64,000 nt of DNA from Planctomycetota bacterium (GTDB taxonomy: Bacteria > Planctomycetota > Phycisphaerae > Phycisphaerales > SM1A02). The position numbers were made by a program, and so were the translations under genes. The notes below the pieces were generated by a model, which did no database searches, was not told the DNA's origin, and worked only from the letters and a program-made list of their open reading frames with translations. Where the stretch lies: the NCBI GenBank assembly GCA_022574595.1, contig JACZRS010000018.1:1-64000 (forward strand), read 5' to 3'. Shown in pieces: positions 1-8,636 of the stretch. Positions within the stretch are counted from its first letter, which is position 1. Each line of letters begins with the position of its first letter.

Positions 1-143
1 GACCTCATGAGCCGCACACCATGACCCCATCTCGTTTTATTCCAAATCTCGGTCTACCTATAAGTCATGTGTTTGAAAGTAGCTGAGTCGCAGATCCATT
101 CGATCAAACTGAGGTCGACGTCGCCGGCGGTTGAGATCGGAGA

Positions 144-647
144 CTACCGTCGAGGCTTGGTCGTTTGCGAGGCTCGATAGGACTCTCTCTTGCTCGTTTT
201 TTTTCGGGTACTTTGTGGTTCGGATTGCCGTCGGCTCTTCTTGGCCGCGATACGGAATACTTCAAACGTGGTGTCATGAAGAAGGTGATCCATGGCCTTC
301 TCTACCGCGACCAGATTGTCGTGCAGCGGGCAGGGCTGCCCGACGCCGCATCGCCCCCCTCCGAATGGGCAGTTATCATCTTTATCGGTACGCTCGAAGA
401 GTTTAAACACGTCGTAGAGCTTGATTGTCTTGGGATCTCGAGCCAGCGCAGCCCCACCGTCCCGTCCACGTGATCCGATCACAAGTCCAGCTTGTGAGAG
501 CTGCGAGAGGATCTTCGCCACGAAAGGATGCTGCAGCCCGCGCGAATCAGCGACGTCCGCGGCGGAAAGCCGTGTCTTCCCTCCGTCGTAAACCTCGGCG
601 AGGCGACTCATAACAGCAATGGCGTATTCGGTTTGTCGTCCATACAT
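144..647 (-). CDS. Rrf2-family transcriptional regulator, probable Fe-S type
   Basis: Predicted DNA-binding regulator of the Rrf2 family. Residues 1-85 form the winged-helix domain with the family-typical start MYGRQTEYAI and the wing region around SRGRDGG. Cysteines 93, 100 and 106 have a spacing close to the three cluster-binding cysteines of IscR and NsrR, so an iron-sulfur cofactor sensing redox state, NO or Fe-S status is likely but not proven. The final ~30 residues are a Lys/Arg/Ser-rich tail longer than the family usually has. The gene is transcribed leftwards alone. Its AT-rich upstream region carries a motif (786-808) that resembles one upstream of the cytochrome operon at 3.3-10.3 kb, so it may control both itself and that operon (inference). 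Confidence 0.9.
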   Translation of the reverse strand: MYGRQTEYAIAVMSRLAEVYDGGKTRLSAADVADSRGLQHPFVAKILSQLSQAGLVIGSRGRDGGAALARDPKTIKLYDVFKLFERTDKDDNCPFGGGRCGVGQPCPLHDNLVAVEKAMDHLLHDTTFEVFRIAAKKSRRQSEPQSTRKKTSKRESYRASQTTKPRR

Positions 648-785
648 CGACTGGTCCCAACAGTGGAGCGTTCAGCTTCTGGTCGCTCGGCTCAGGTCCT
701 TTTCGGAGGACTTATCAAGCATTATAGGCGAAATATCCACTATTGCGATAAAAAGATCGGAAATTATGAATAATAATTCGGAATA

Positions 786-808
786 TTAGGTCTTATTATC
801 TTGATTTA
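786..808. promoter_or_regulatory. AT-rich motif upstream of rrf2-like gene
   Basis: TTAGGTC...TATCTT.ATTTA lies 139 bp upstream of the Rrf2-type gene. A very similar sequence (TTAGATC...TATCTTATTTA) is found at 10543-10564, upstream of the minus-strand cytochrome operon, in the same orientation relative to its gene. Both are preceded by CGGAATA or CGATAT. This is a candidate shared regulator site; only two copies were compared by eye. Confidence 0.35.
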
Positions 809-892
809 TCACCGGGGCGCCTATAAGTTATGAGCGGCTCGTGATCTCCCTTATGACTTGCAATCGTCTTTAGCTCATTTGGAGGAATCAGA

Positions 893-1203
893 TTGTCCTA
901 TTATTTAGTGAGTGGCCGAACAACTACCACACTCTTTGGATTGTTACTCGCATTTCTCAATGTGAGCAGTCTCGCTGCCATATCTTTGACTTTTTCGATC
1001 GCTCAATCTCAGCGCGATCCCAATGATCCAGGCGTACTCGAGCCGTGCCTGACGGCGACGACAGTGTCAGCACGAATGATTTACTCATTCTGTTCAGCAA
1101 TTGGGGACCATGTTCTGTCAAGGGTGATAGCCCCGCTGACCTGGATGACGATGGACAGGTCGAAACCTCTGACTTACTTGTGCTATTCGCAACTTGGGGG
1201 TAA
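893..1203 (+). pseudogene. decayed GC-type dockerin secreted protein
   Basis: A TTG start at 893 with GGAGGA six bases upstream opens a signal-peptide-like stretch (TLFGLLLAFLNVSSLAAISL), which continues as DPNDPGVLEPC. From 1051 the reading frame changes by two: 51 codons in that other frame encode two dockerin-like repeats (DGDDSVSTNDLLILFSNWG, then DLDDDGQVETSDLLVLFATWG in pieces) ending in TAA at 1201-1203. So the export signal and the C-terminal tail survive, but the body is missing and the frame is broken. I read it as the relic of a larger secreted protein after internal deletion. Confidence 0.75.
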
Positions 1204-1278
1204 CTAGTTCTAATTGGCCCAAGCGGCTGTGGAGCCCCCTTGGATATCTAACTAAACGCTTTGAAGGATCACAATCAC

Positions 1279-2826
1279 ATGTTAAACTACAGCACATTTC
1301 GACTCATTTTATTCTCCGCAGCAATATCATTTGTGATAGACCCTTATGCATCGGCTCAACTAATTCCAGACTGGGACATAAGGCGCGAAGGTGTAGATGG
1401 ATTTTACTTCTCTTATAAGGCTTCAGCACACCTGGTTACAGACAGTCAAGGAGCCGTGTATGTCAGCAACAGCACCTTGCGGGTCCAAAAGACTGACATC
1501 CAAACGGTGAAATACGCTCCAGATGGCACAGAAGTCTGGACCGTAACCTACGATGGTCCCTCTGAGAATATGGATACCAGTAAGGGTATCATAATAGATA
1601 GCGCAGGCGACATACTTGTGCTCGGCAATAGCGAATGCGATTTCCTGGTCATAAAGTATGATGCGTCGGACGGCTCGGTTATATGGGTTAGCCAGCACGA
1701 TGGTGGAGAGTGTCCGGAATCACCGACCGCATTCACCACAGACGATGTCGGTAACATCTATGTCACCGGCCCTTCCCGGCCCCCGGGATTCGATCACCAA
1801 GAAGACTTTTACACTTACAAGATGGATAGCGCAGGCAACGTCCTCTGGACAGCCACCTATGACGGACCTGGCCAGATACTATTCGGTAACGACATTCCAG
1901 TTGACATCGCGGTCGATTCAAACGGCGATGTTTTCGTGACCGGCCGCTCGAATGACCCGGGCGGGCATCCGGACTACTTGACGATCAAGTACCGAGGTTC
2001 GGACGGCTCTCAACTTTGGCTCAATCGTTATCACTTAGGAACTGATACGCCTATCGACATGCTCATCGATTCAAACGACAATGTCTACGTAACTGGACTA
2101 ACTCAAAGCGGTATCCATGGTATCACCACCATCAAGTATCGCAATACCGACGGTTTACGATTGTGGGTCGTCTTAGACACTCCGTCAGCCCAGAATTTTG
2201 TTACTTCACTGGCTGTCGATTCCCGAGGTGATATTTATCTAGCAGGTAGAGCAGATCCCGACACAGATGAAAGTAACCGTAACGACAATGCTGTAGTGAT
2301 TAGTCACCGTGCTTCCGACGGCGCCCGGCTTTGGACGACTCTATACGGCGAAAGCATCGTTGGTCATTACGACGCTGCGCTCGATATTAACATTGATGCA
2401 TCGGATAACGTTTATATTTCCGGCGAGACCAGCAGCTTTGGATCTTGGGCAGATATGCTCATTTTGCAATATGACGCCACCACCGGCCAGATCATGGATC
2501 AAGGAACGTATGACGTTCCCACCGAAATGGCCATGGGCAAAGCTCTGGCGCTTGATTTGGCCCAAAACGTAATTGTTTCCGGGACAACGCGGGCAGATCC
2601 TTCCGGTTTCATAGATTTCCTGACCCTCAAATATCCTGGCATGCCAGCCAACGTCACCGGCGATCTAGATGGCGACGGTGTTGTCAGCACAAGCGATCTG
2701 CTGATCCTATTCAGCAATTGGGGGCCATGCCCACCCCCGGAAAAAGGCGATTGTCCGGCTGATCTTGATGGTGATGGTGTTGTAAACACTAGCGATCTGC
2801 TCATACTTTTCGCAAATTGGGGGTGA
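1279..2826 (+). CDS. Secreted SBBP-type beta-propeller protein with GC-type dockerin tail
   Basis: Predicted secreted protein of 515 residues. ATG at 1279 was preferred over the in-frame TTG at 1261 because TTGAAGGATC just upstream serves as ribosome-binding site and the ATG directly begins a signal peptide (MLNYSTFRLILFSAAISFVI, cleavage near ASAQ). The body has about seven blades of the SBBP type, each with a core like DFLVIKYDA, DYLTIKYRG or ITTIKYRNTDG followed by Asp-rich turns (DSNGDVFVTGRS). The last 55 residues hold two dockerin-like calcium-loop repeats (DLDGDGVVSTSDLLILF and DLDGDGVVNTSDLLILF). Such tails are known on exported proteins of Phycisphaerae; their partner is unknown. The ligand or substrate of the propeller cannot be told. 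Confidence 0.85.
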   Translation: MLNYSTFRLILFSAAISFVIDPYASAQLIPDWDIRREGVDGFYFSYKASAHLVTDSQGAVYVSNSTLRVQKTDIQTVKYAPDGTEVWTVTYDGPSENMDTSKGIIIDSAGDILVLGNSECDFLVIKYDASDGSVIWVSQHDGGECPESPTAFTTDDVGNIYVTGPSRPPGFDHQEDFYTYKMDSAGNVLWTATYDGPGQILFGNDIPVDIAVDSNGDVFVTGRSNDPGGHPDYLTIKYRGSDGSQLWLNRYHLGTDTPIDMLIDSNDNVYVTGLTQSGIHGITTIKYRNTDGLRLWVVLDTPSAQNFVTSLAVDSRGDIYLAGRADPDTDESNRNDNAVVISHRASDGARLWTTLYGESIVGHYDAALDINIDASDNVYISGETSSFGSWADMLILQYDATTGQIMDQGTYDVPTEMAMGKALALDLAQNVIVSGTTRADPSGFIDFLTLKYPGMPANVTGDLDGDGVVSTSDLLILFSNWGPCPPPEKGDCPADLDGDGVVNTSDLLILFANWG

Positions 2827-2841
2827 TAGTTTCTCCTGAAT

Positions 2842-2873
2842 TTGCCGGTCTCCTCATATGTGGAGACCGGCAA
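2842..2873 (+). terminator. Strong hairpin terminator
   Basis: Perfect 12-bp stem (TTGCCGGTCTCC / GGAGACCGGCAA) with an 8-nt loop, 16 bp after the stop of the propeller gene, followed by TTTA. Likely ends that transcript. Confidence 0.75.
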
Positions 2874-2920
2874 TTTATCCCATAAACAGAGCATAATTCA
2901 GTAAACAAAACCAACACAAT

Positions 2921-3070
2921 ATTACTAGAGTACGCCGTACACTGATCCCATTACTGACGGTAATCGCCAGCTGACTGCTGGCAGCACCGACCTACGGACA
3001 GTTCAACTTTGATCCTACGTACAATGTCAATGCAGGACCGCAGCCGGGAGGTTGTGCCGTCGGGGACCTT
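2921..3070 (+). pseudogene. Remnant of a secreted FG-GAP-type protein N-terminus
   Basis: In one frame the DNA reads ITRVRRTLIPLLTVIAS, a TGA stop at 2972-2974, then LLAAPTYGQFNFDP and TYNVNAGPQPGGCAVGDL. This looks like a signal peptide followed by the start of a first FG-GAP repeat as found in secreted planctomycete proteins. There is no ATG (ATT stands where one would be expected), the stop interrupts the signal peptide, and homology fades after 3070. It is a dead gene fragment. The rest of 2874-3271 shows nothing I recognise. Confidence 0.5.
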
Positions 3071-3271
3071 GCTCTGAGGCACAGGCCGCCATTAGCAGCA
3101 CAATGAGCAGGACCGGCGCGGTCACCACACAACTCCCGGGAAGTGGCATCTGAAAAACTCCATGTTTTCTGCTTCATGCGGATTTCAAGAGCAGAAGTTC
3201 CAGACTCCGGACAAGGGGAAACAATGTCCCTTCGAACGATCGTAGGAAAGACAGCATGACTGCTCGATCAA

Positions 3272-5092
3272 CTACGGCATCACCTCCAGCCAGTGCCAGG
3301 CGGACACGAGCTTAACGTCTGCGTGATCTCCTTTCGAGCCGTTGAAGAGAGCGAACGAAACTGGAATGCGCTGCGCGGATGTGAACTGCACGTCTTGGTC
3401 ATCCGCTGATGACAGTGATCGAACGATCACGATCCGCCACATACCACCCGACCAGGTTGCTGTAGTCGATGCTTGTTGTGAGGCGGTTGGCTGGATGACG
3501 ATTGTACCAAGGCCATGTGTATTAGCGTCGAGCGTGGCGCGATTGGCAATTACACCATTCGGCTGATCGATCTGCTCAACATCGGGTATCTTTGCGCCTG
3601 ATCCTGGCACAAATAAATACCAATCACCATCTGGCCTGTGTGCTGCTACCTTTGCGCTCGGTTGTCCCGTCGTCACCTCATATTGTCGATTCGCCGCCCA
3701 GAGCCAGATATTCACCGAGTCTCCCGACCCATCATCTTCCAAGCCAAACCCGATCGGAAGCGGCGGAGCCTCGTCGCTCAATCCGAAGGTCACAGCAGCA
3801 GCGTCCGCATACACCTCATTGCCACGAGCCAGATCGAGTGTCTCGTCCTGCCACTCCAGGCAAAGTGCAATTTGCTCAGCGCTACGAACTGCGCGCACGG
3901 CAATCGAGGTCGTCTCTTCCGATCGATGTTGCAAGGGTTTTACCGTAACCAGTGTTGGACAAACACCCAGCCAGGCAATATGGGTAGGGTCCGTCATCAT
4001 AAGCTCGTCTGAAGCTTGGTAGATCTCGATTAGTGCTCCGGAAGCTTCGCCGGGTGGCTGAGGCGCGGATCGAAGGCTTCTGATATACCCAACCAACGCC
4101 CAGGCATCAAGCGTGTTGATGGTCTCCTCATCATCGTCATTGTCTTGTGTGACGGCAGCTTCATAAGCGACCATTGGTGTGCCAGGAACTCCGAAAAGGA
4201 TTGTTCTGCACAAATCTTCAGGCGTTTGGCCTGTCTTAAATAGACCAGACGTAAAATCGGCCGGTCGCACGGGACGTCCCTGGAAATCTACCAGCGCTTC
4301 GGCGTTCATTCCGTCTCCTCGCCCCGAATCGCCGTGGCACGTATTGCATGCGAGGGTTGTGAACAGCTCCTTGCCGCGCGCTACAAGCTCGGATGTGATA
4401 GGCGGCCTTACGCCTACGCTAATACCCTCCTCAGGTAACGCGAGTTGCTCTCCTTGTTGACGTACATCATGTACATACTCCGCGAGGCCTGCAATCTGGC
4501 TTTCGGTCAACACACCGCCAAATCCGGGCATGGCACTACGAGGTACTCCTTCAGTGATCGTGCGTTGAAGATCAGAGAGCACGTGCTCCCGGTCCGCCCA
4601 AGGCGAGGAATATCGGAAGGGACTGTCAACGAAGTTACGTGGTGGTGGTAACAATAGCGCCGCGGCAGGTCCGTCTCCGCGGCCCTCTGATCCATGGCAT
4701 GTTGCACAATTGCGGATGAATTGCACACGTCTTTCTTCTGCGGTTGGTAGATCGAAGACGTTTACGACGCGCAGTGGCTCCATATCCCACTCTTCATCCT
4801 CAACGTCAAATACCATGGTGTCCCCGGCGCTGGATCTACTATCCAATGCCGGGTTTGCCACATCTGCAGCAAACGCGGTGTTCTCCGCGGTAAGTCCCGT
4901 GTTGCTGACTCTTTGTGGAGTTGCCGAGACAGTGGCAGTTTCCGGCAGGCTGATTCGTACCGCATAGGCCAAGATGAAGAGGTTTAGGCCGAAGATCGCA
5001 ACTATCGGAATTGCCATAACAATTGGCGAGAGTTTCCGATCACCATCGGATGTAAAGAGCCAGCGCATGTGACGGAGCAGGAGAGTTTGCAT
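3272..5092 (-). CDS. Membrane-anchored dihaem cytochrome c with ethylbenzene-dehydrogenase-type haem domain
   Basis: Predicted electron carrier of 606 residues. An N-terminal membrane anchor (about 22-44) is followed by two cytochrome c domains with haem motifs CATCHG (C129, C132, H133) and CNTCHG (C249, C252, H253); likely axial Met residues are in SAMPGFGG and GTPMVAYE. The last ~230 residues resemble the haem-binding domain of ethylbenzene dehydrogenase gamma and related subunits (SIAVRAVRSAEQIALCLEWQ, then SVNIWLWAANRQ), which binds a b-type haem. It probably passes electrons on the periplasmic side. It is the last gene of the operon; its ATG shares one base with the stop of the preceding gene (TGATG), so the two are translationally coupled. 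The terminal donor or acceptor cannot be told. Confidence 0.85.
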   Translation of the reverse strand: MQTLLLRHMRWLFTSDGDRKLSPIVMAIPIVAIFGLNLFILAYAVRISLPETATVSATPQRVSNTGLTAENTAFAADVANPALDSRSSAGDTMVFDVEDEEWDMEPLRVVNVFDLPTAEERRVQFIRNCATCHGSEGRGDGPAAALLLPPPRNFVDSPFRYSSPWADREHVLSDLQRTITEGVPRSAMPGFGGVLTESQIAGLAEYVHDVRQQGEQLALPEEGISVGVRPPITSELVARGKELFTTLACNTCHGDSGRGDGMNAEALVDFQGRPVRPADFTSGLFKTGQTPEDLCRTILFGVPGTPMVAYEAAVTQDNDDDEETINTLDAWALVGYIRSLRSAPQPPGEASGALIEIYQASDELMMTDPTHIAWLGVCPTLVTVKPLQHRSEETTSIAVRAVRSAEQIALCLEWQDETLDLARGNEVYADAAAVTFGLSDEAPPLPIGFGLEDDGSGDSVNIWLWAANRQYEVTTGQPSAKVAAHRPDGDWYLFVPGSGAKIPDVEQIDQPNGVIANRATLDANTHGLGTIVIQPTASQQASTTATWSGGMWRIVIVRSLSSADDQDVQFTSAQRIPVSFALFNGSKGDHADVKLVSAWHWLEVMP

Positions 5093-5427
5093 CAGTTTGC
5101 TGCCTTTAGAAATTCAAGAATCGATTGATGTTCATCAGCGGTGAGATTTGCTCTGACACGCATATGATGTAGAACGATCTCCCACTGCCGATCACTCAGT
5201 GAGGCGGGGTTTCGGATGTTGTGGCACCGAATGCAGTTCTCTGCCCACAACTTTGCACCGCCGGTGGTAATAGGTGATACGCCTTCTCCTACTTGTGCTA
5301 TGGAGGTTGTATCAGGTTCTCTGTCAGCAATTTGCTGTTCTGTCTTACATCCGTGTAGTGCCAGACTACTGATGCCGATTAAGAACAGTGATTGCATCGA
5401 ATTGCGAATATTTAATCTCATAGTCAT
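5092..5427 (-). CDS. Monohaem cytochrome c lipoprotein
   Basis: Small cytochrome c of 111 residues. I chose ATG at 5427 because AAGGA lies eight bases upstream and the preceding gene stops at 5441; ATG 5436 is nearly fused to that Shine-Dalgarno sequence. The N-terminus is a lipoprotein signal with lipobox-like ALHGC, so the protein is probably lipid-anchored. A single haem motif CIRCH is followed by SDRQWEIVLHHMRVRANL, where HHM probably supplies the axial ligand. Short lipoprotein cytochromes of this sort often sit beside larger multihaem proteins as electron shuttles; that role here is inferred from the operon. Confidence 0.8.
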   Translation of the reverse strand: MTMRLNIRNSMQSLFLIGISSLALHGCKTEQQIADREPDTTSIAQVGEGVSPITTGGAKLWAENCIRCHNIRNPASLSDRQWEIVLHHMRVRANLTADEHQSILEFLKAAN

Positions 5428-5440
5428 TGTTGTCATCCTT

Positions 5441-6814
5441 TCAGAAACCGATAGAGAACATTGCCTTGATTGCATCGAAGTCATCTCCGCCGTCAATTTC
5501 TGTGTGTTCATAGGCGAGTTTGAAAACCGTGCTCGGATCCAGCCAGTAGTTCACGCCAAGCGTCCACCGATTCTGATCGAAAGCTTCCGGAGCTCCGCTT
5601 GGCAAGTCGAGCCAACCATACCGGCCAACGAATTCCATTTTTCGGAGAAATTCCAGGTCGGACTTAGTAGGTCTATAGGCAAGTTGAAAGTAGCCACCAC
5701 TTCGCTCGTTGTTGAAAGTCAGCAGTTCCTCAAGCCCTTCTTCCTCTTCTTCCTCCATATGCCCACCTTCTTCTGCGTGTCCTTCCTCTTCAGCGGCAAA
5801 TGCAACATCATCGACATCTGAGAACACCAATTCGAATCGCACGTCGATAAGTCCACCCAACAGATCGCTTTCAGTTACATAGCTGATGTCGATCGATTGG
5901 AGTAGTGCATCAGCCTGCTGATCGAAGCCGCTAGGTGTTACATTAGAAAACTGGAATGAATATCCGAGTTCGACTTCAGGGATGGGTAGGAATCCAATAC
6001 GCCCACCAAACGCTTTGTTATTATTGATGTCGTCAAAGTTCTCGAAATTGAGAGTTCCCACACCGTGGCCTTCTATATTTAGGCTCGGTCCGTTGGATAA
6101 GTAGAAGGCATAGTTGGCCTTGGCGTCAGCGATCGGGAATCCGCCTCGAACATACGCTCCCAGGCTTGACATTGGGACAAGGCCGCCATGATGACCGAAA
6201 GCCATCGGTGCGTCCGGCAACTTGTTGATCCAGGACGGATGCAGCCGCTCGCCGAAGATGCCGAACGGGGTGAGAAACTTGCCGGCACCGAGCGTGACGT
6301 AATCATTGAGGATGTAGGAGGCATGAGCGTACTCAAGCTCGACCTCGGTCTTACCTTCGCCATCCTCGGTTTCAAGCCCGAACTCAAGCTCGGCTTCAAA
6401 GAGCAAGCGATCGCTCAGCTCCCACAGGATGATTGGTGCTACAACGGCGGTGAAGGAGGAATCTTCCCCCTCTTGATTCGTGAAGCGTGTAAAGGCAAAG
6501 CCCGTTACGTGGAAATTTGATTCACCATACTTGGTTTCGAGGAGTATTTGCTCAATCATATCTTGAGTGAGTCGTATCCGCTCAAGTTCGGGCCATGTAG
6601 GCCCGGAAGCATCTTGAAGCAAGGCCCGCTCTGCGTCCGCTTGCGCTTCTCGTACTGCTTTCATCTCAGCCCATAGTGCTTCAAAGTCCTTCTTCAAGGC
6701 CTGGTGCTCGGCGCGGGATACCGTGGCTTCGCCCGGAGGTTGTCCCTGGCCTAGCACTGTGCCGCTGCACAATGCCAGACTGATAAGTGCGATATAAGTA
6801 TGCGTTGTGTTCAT
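5441..6814 (-). CDS. Outer-membrane beta-barrel (porin-like) protein
   Basis: Predicted outer-membrane barrel of 457 residues. ATG at 6814 has TAAGGAG nine bases upstream and starts a clean signal peptide (MNTTHTYIALISLALCSG, cleavage after VLGQ). A short coiled-coil region follows (residues 25-75, ALKKDFEALWAEMKAVREA), then alternating strands such as FHVTGFAFTRF, LLFEAELEFGLETE and VTLGAGKFLTPFGIFGERL, ending in the aromatic C-terminus MFSIGF typical of barrels. A His/Glu-rich loop (EEEGHAEEGGHMEEEEEEG) could bind metal. The fold resembles phosphate-selective porins O/P. Within a cytochrome operon it may import the substrate or metal that the cytochromes act on (inference). Confidence 0.75.
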   Translation of the reverse strand: MNTTHTYIALISLALCSGTVLGQGQPPGEATVSRAEHQALKKDFEALWAEMKAVREAQADAERALLQDASGPTWPELERIRLTQDMIEQILLETKYGESNFHVTGFAFTRFTNQEGEDSSFTAVVAPIILWELSDRLLFEAELEFGLETEDGEGKTEVELEYAHASYILNDYVTLGAGKFLTPFGIFGERLHPSWINKLPDAPMAFGHHGGLVPMSSLGAYVRGGFPIADAKANYAFYLSNGPSLNIEGHGVGTLNFENFDDINNNKAFGGRIGFLPIPEVELGYSFQFSNVTPSGFDQQADALLQSIDISYVTESDLLGGLIDVRFELVFSDVDDVAFAAEEEGHAEEGGHMEEEEEEGLEELLTFNNERSGGYFQLAYRPTKSDLEFLRKMEFVGRYGWLDLPSGAPEAFDQNRWTLGVNYWLDPSTVFKLAYEHTEIDGGDDFDAIKAMFSIGF

Positions 6815-6827
6815 ATCAATTCGCTCC

Positions 6828-7586
6828 TTAGTCTTGTTTTTCTTCACTGAGCACGAACTCTACCGAAGTCTTGTCATTGGCTTTAACCTCGACTTCCTGC
6901 TCAAACTCGCCCAATGTTTCGTGCCAAACTCGAAGTGTGTACTTGCCCGGTGGTATGTCAGTTAGTTCGAACTTGCCCTTTTCATCGCTCACGGCGTAGT
7001 AAGGATGCTCCGTGACGATGATCCACGCTTCCATCCAGCGGTGGATATCGCAACTCACGCGGATCCGCTCCGGACGCCGGAACTTGACAGTCATTTCTTT
7101 GACCGGCCCGGGCATGGCGATGTTCTTTGAGCGGTTCTTCTTGGGCCAGGTATGGACATTGTGAAGGACGCCGTCACTGTTGAGCAGCTTCAATGGTTTG
7201 CCGCGTTCAACCAGAACGATATGGGGTTTGAATACGCAGCCTTTCTGGTCCAATGTCGGCCGATCCTTAGGATCTTTGGGTTCTTCGAACGCTTTGCCGG
7301 TCTTGATGTTTTTAAGCGACACAACCGCCCAGTGCACTTTCATCTCCTTGGAGACGACGAGATTTTCGCTATAGACAGGCTCGCTGTGACAGACGTCTTC
7401 CTTTGTTTTGATATCAACCTGCTCCAAGTTAGGCCGGGTGCCTTCGAAGCGCACGACACCAGTGATGGTTCCGCCAGAGGTGACATCAATAGGCTTGTAC
7501 TTGTCTGGTGCACTTCGACTCTGCACTGCTCCGAAAAGTAATAGACTCAAGAGACCGAAAGTTGTAATGCGTATAAATGTGTTCAT
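6828..7586 (-). CDS. Cupredoxin-like protein with carboxypeptidase-regulatory-like domain
   Basis: Periplasmic protein of 252 residues. ATG at 7586 has AGGAG seven bases upstream and begins a signal peptide (residues 1-25); the longer open frame upstream overlaps the next gene and has no support. A cupredoxin-like fold occupies about 35-195: LHNVHTWP supplies a histidine (142 or 145) and SCDIHRWMEAW supplies Cys179, His182 and Met185, the usual type 1 copper pattern. Residues 196-250 form a small beta-sandwich of the carboxypeptidase regulatory type (FELTDIPPGKYTLRVWH). Planctomycete homologues are often labelled methylamine-utilisation protein. In this operon it could be a copper electron carrier between the cytochromes. 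Confidence 0.8.
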   Translation of the reverse strand: MNTFIRITTFGLLSLLLFGAVQSRSAPDKYKPIDVTSGGTITGVVRFEGTRPNLEQVDIKTKEDVCHSEPVYSENLVVSKEMKVHWAVVSLKNIKTGKAFEEPKDPKDRPTLDQKGCVFKPHIVLVERGKPLKLLNSDGVLHNVHTWPKKNRSKNIAMPGPVKEMTVKFRRPERIRVSCDIHRWMEAWIIVTEHPYYAVSDEKGKFELTDIPPGKYTLRVWHETLGEFEQEVEVKANDKTSVEFVLSEEKQD

Positions 7587-7629
7587 TGGTGATCTCCTAT
7601 TGATCGATGGGGTCAGCAGAAAAGAACAA

Positions 7630-8592
7630 CTATCGTTCGATCCCAGGCTGTGGTTGCCCCATGAGACTGCGTGTGTAAAAAACAAGTTGCCAGACCTGTT
7701 CATTGGTCAAGGCTGGTTGCGCTGGCATTGGTGTACCGGGAACGCCGCAACGGATTCGTTTGTACAGTTCAAAGACGTCCGATCCACCACGGATCGGGTC
7801 GCTGGTCAAATTGCGCACTTTGATGGGTCGCCCCAAATCGTCGAGTGGCATGTCCAGTCCATCGCCCTTACCTGATGGGCCGTGACATGAGGTACAACTC
7901 TCCATAAACAACGTCTCTCCTCTTGTAAAGTTTGTGCGGAATTGGGGGCCTGGCATGGCCAAGGTGATTGGTTCTTCGGTTGTAACTCTTTCAAAGGCGA
8001 TTTCCGCGATGTCTTGGGATGTCATCTCTTCATCGCCAGTAAATTCTTGTGTAAGTTTGTCAACCCAACCAAGCCGATTCAGTTCCAGGACATAGTCCAC
8101 TAAAATGCTGGTGGATTCATCTGAAAGCCAAGGGGCTGCTGGCATCTGCCCATGCACGCGCCCATGTTTGATTGTTTGTATGAGATCTTCACGAGTTGGG
8201 ATGCTGTCCAAGGTTGAGACGTAGCGGAACGGTTCGTTGCGGAAATCGCGCGGCGCTACGTCTAGCGCCATTCGCGCGATACCATCGCCCCGCCCGCTTG
8301 TCCCATGACAGGCAGCGCAATTTGCCTGGAAGAGCTCATACCCCATCGAGCCGGGAGATACTGTGGGACTCATTGCTGGTTCTGAAGTAATTGGACCCTT
8401 GGTCTGACAGCCCACAAAGAATACTGAAACGGCAATTATCACAACAATGACTGCGACGAAGTACTCCCATCTGATTGATCTTTGCTGTGCTTTGACGTGG
8501 ATGTTCGTCGGCTCATCGCCGCTAATATCCCAAAGTCTCAGCGAATCTGTTTTTTCATCCAAAGTTTTTACTGGATGATTTGCTTTTTTCAT
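7630..8592 (-). CDS. Membrane-anchored dihaem cytochrome c
   Basis: Predicted 320-residue cytochrome. ATG at 8592 has GGAG seven bases upstream; ATG 8625, with GGTGG, is an alternative that adds 11 residues. A cytosolic N-terminal stretch is followed by one membrane span (EYFVAVIVVIIAVSVFF), then two cytochrome c domains with haem motifs CAACHG and CTSCHG, each followed by the GRGDG or GKGDG turn seen in this family. Likely axial methionines are in GQMPAAPW and GTPMPAQP. The sequence is similar to the two haem domains of the cytochrome at 3272-5092, suggesting duplication within the operon. It probably feeds electrons to the neighbouring oxidase subunit. Confidence 0.85.
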   Translation of the reverse strand: MKKANHPVKTLDEKTDSLRLWDISGDEPTNIHVKAQQRSIRWEYFVAVIVVIIAVSVFFVGCQTKGPITSEPAMSPTVSPGSMGYELFQANCAACHGTSGRGDGIARMALDVAPRDFRNEPFRYVSTLDSIPTREDLIQTIKHGRVHGQMPAAPWLSDESTSILVDYVLELNRLGWVDKLTQEFTGDEEMTSQDIAEIAFERVTTEEPITLAMPGPQFRTNFTRGETLFMESCTSCHGPSGKGDGLDMPLDDLGRPIKVRNLTSDPIRGGSDVFELYKRIRCGVPGTPMPAQPALTNEQVWQLVFYTRSLMGQPQPGIER

Positions 8593-8636
8593 GACTTTAC
8601 TCCGTTGTGTTGTTTGTTGTCGCATGGTTGAGCCAC

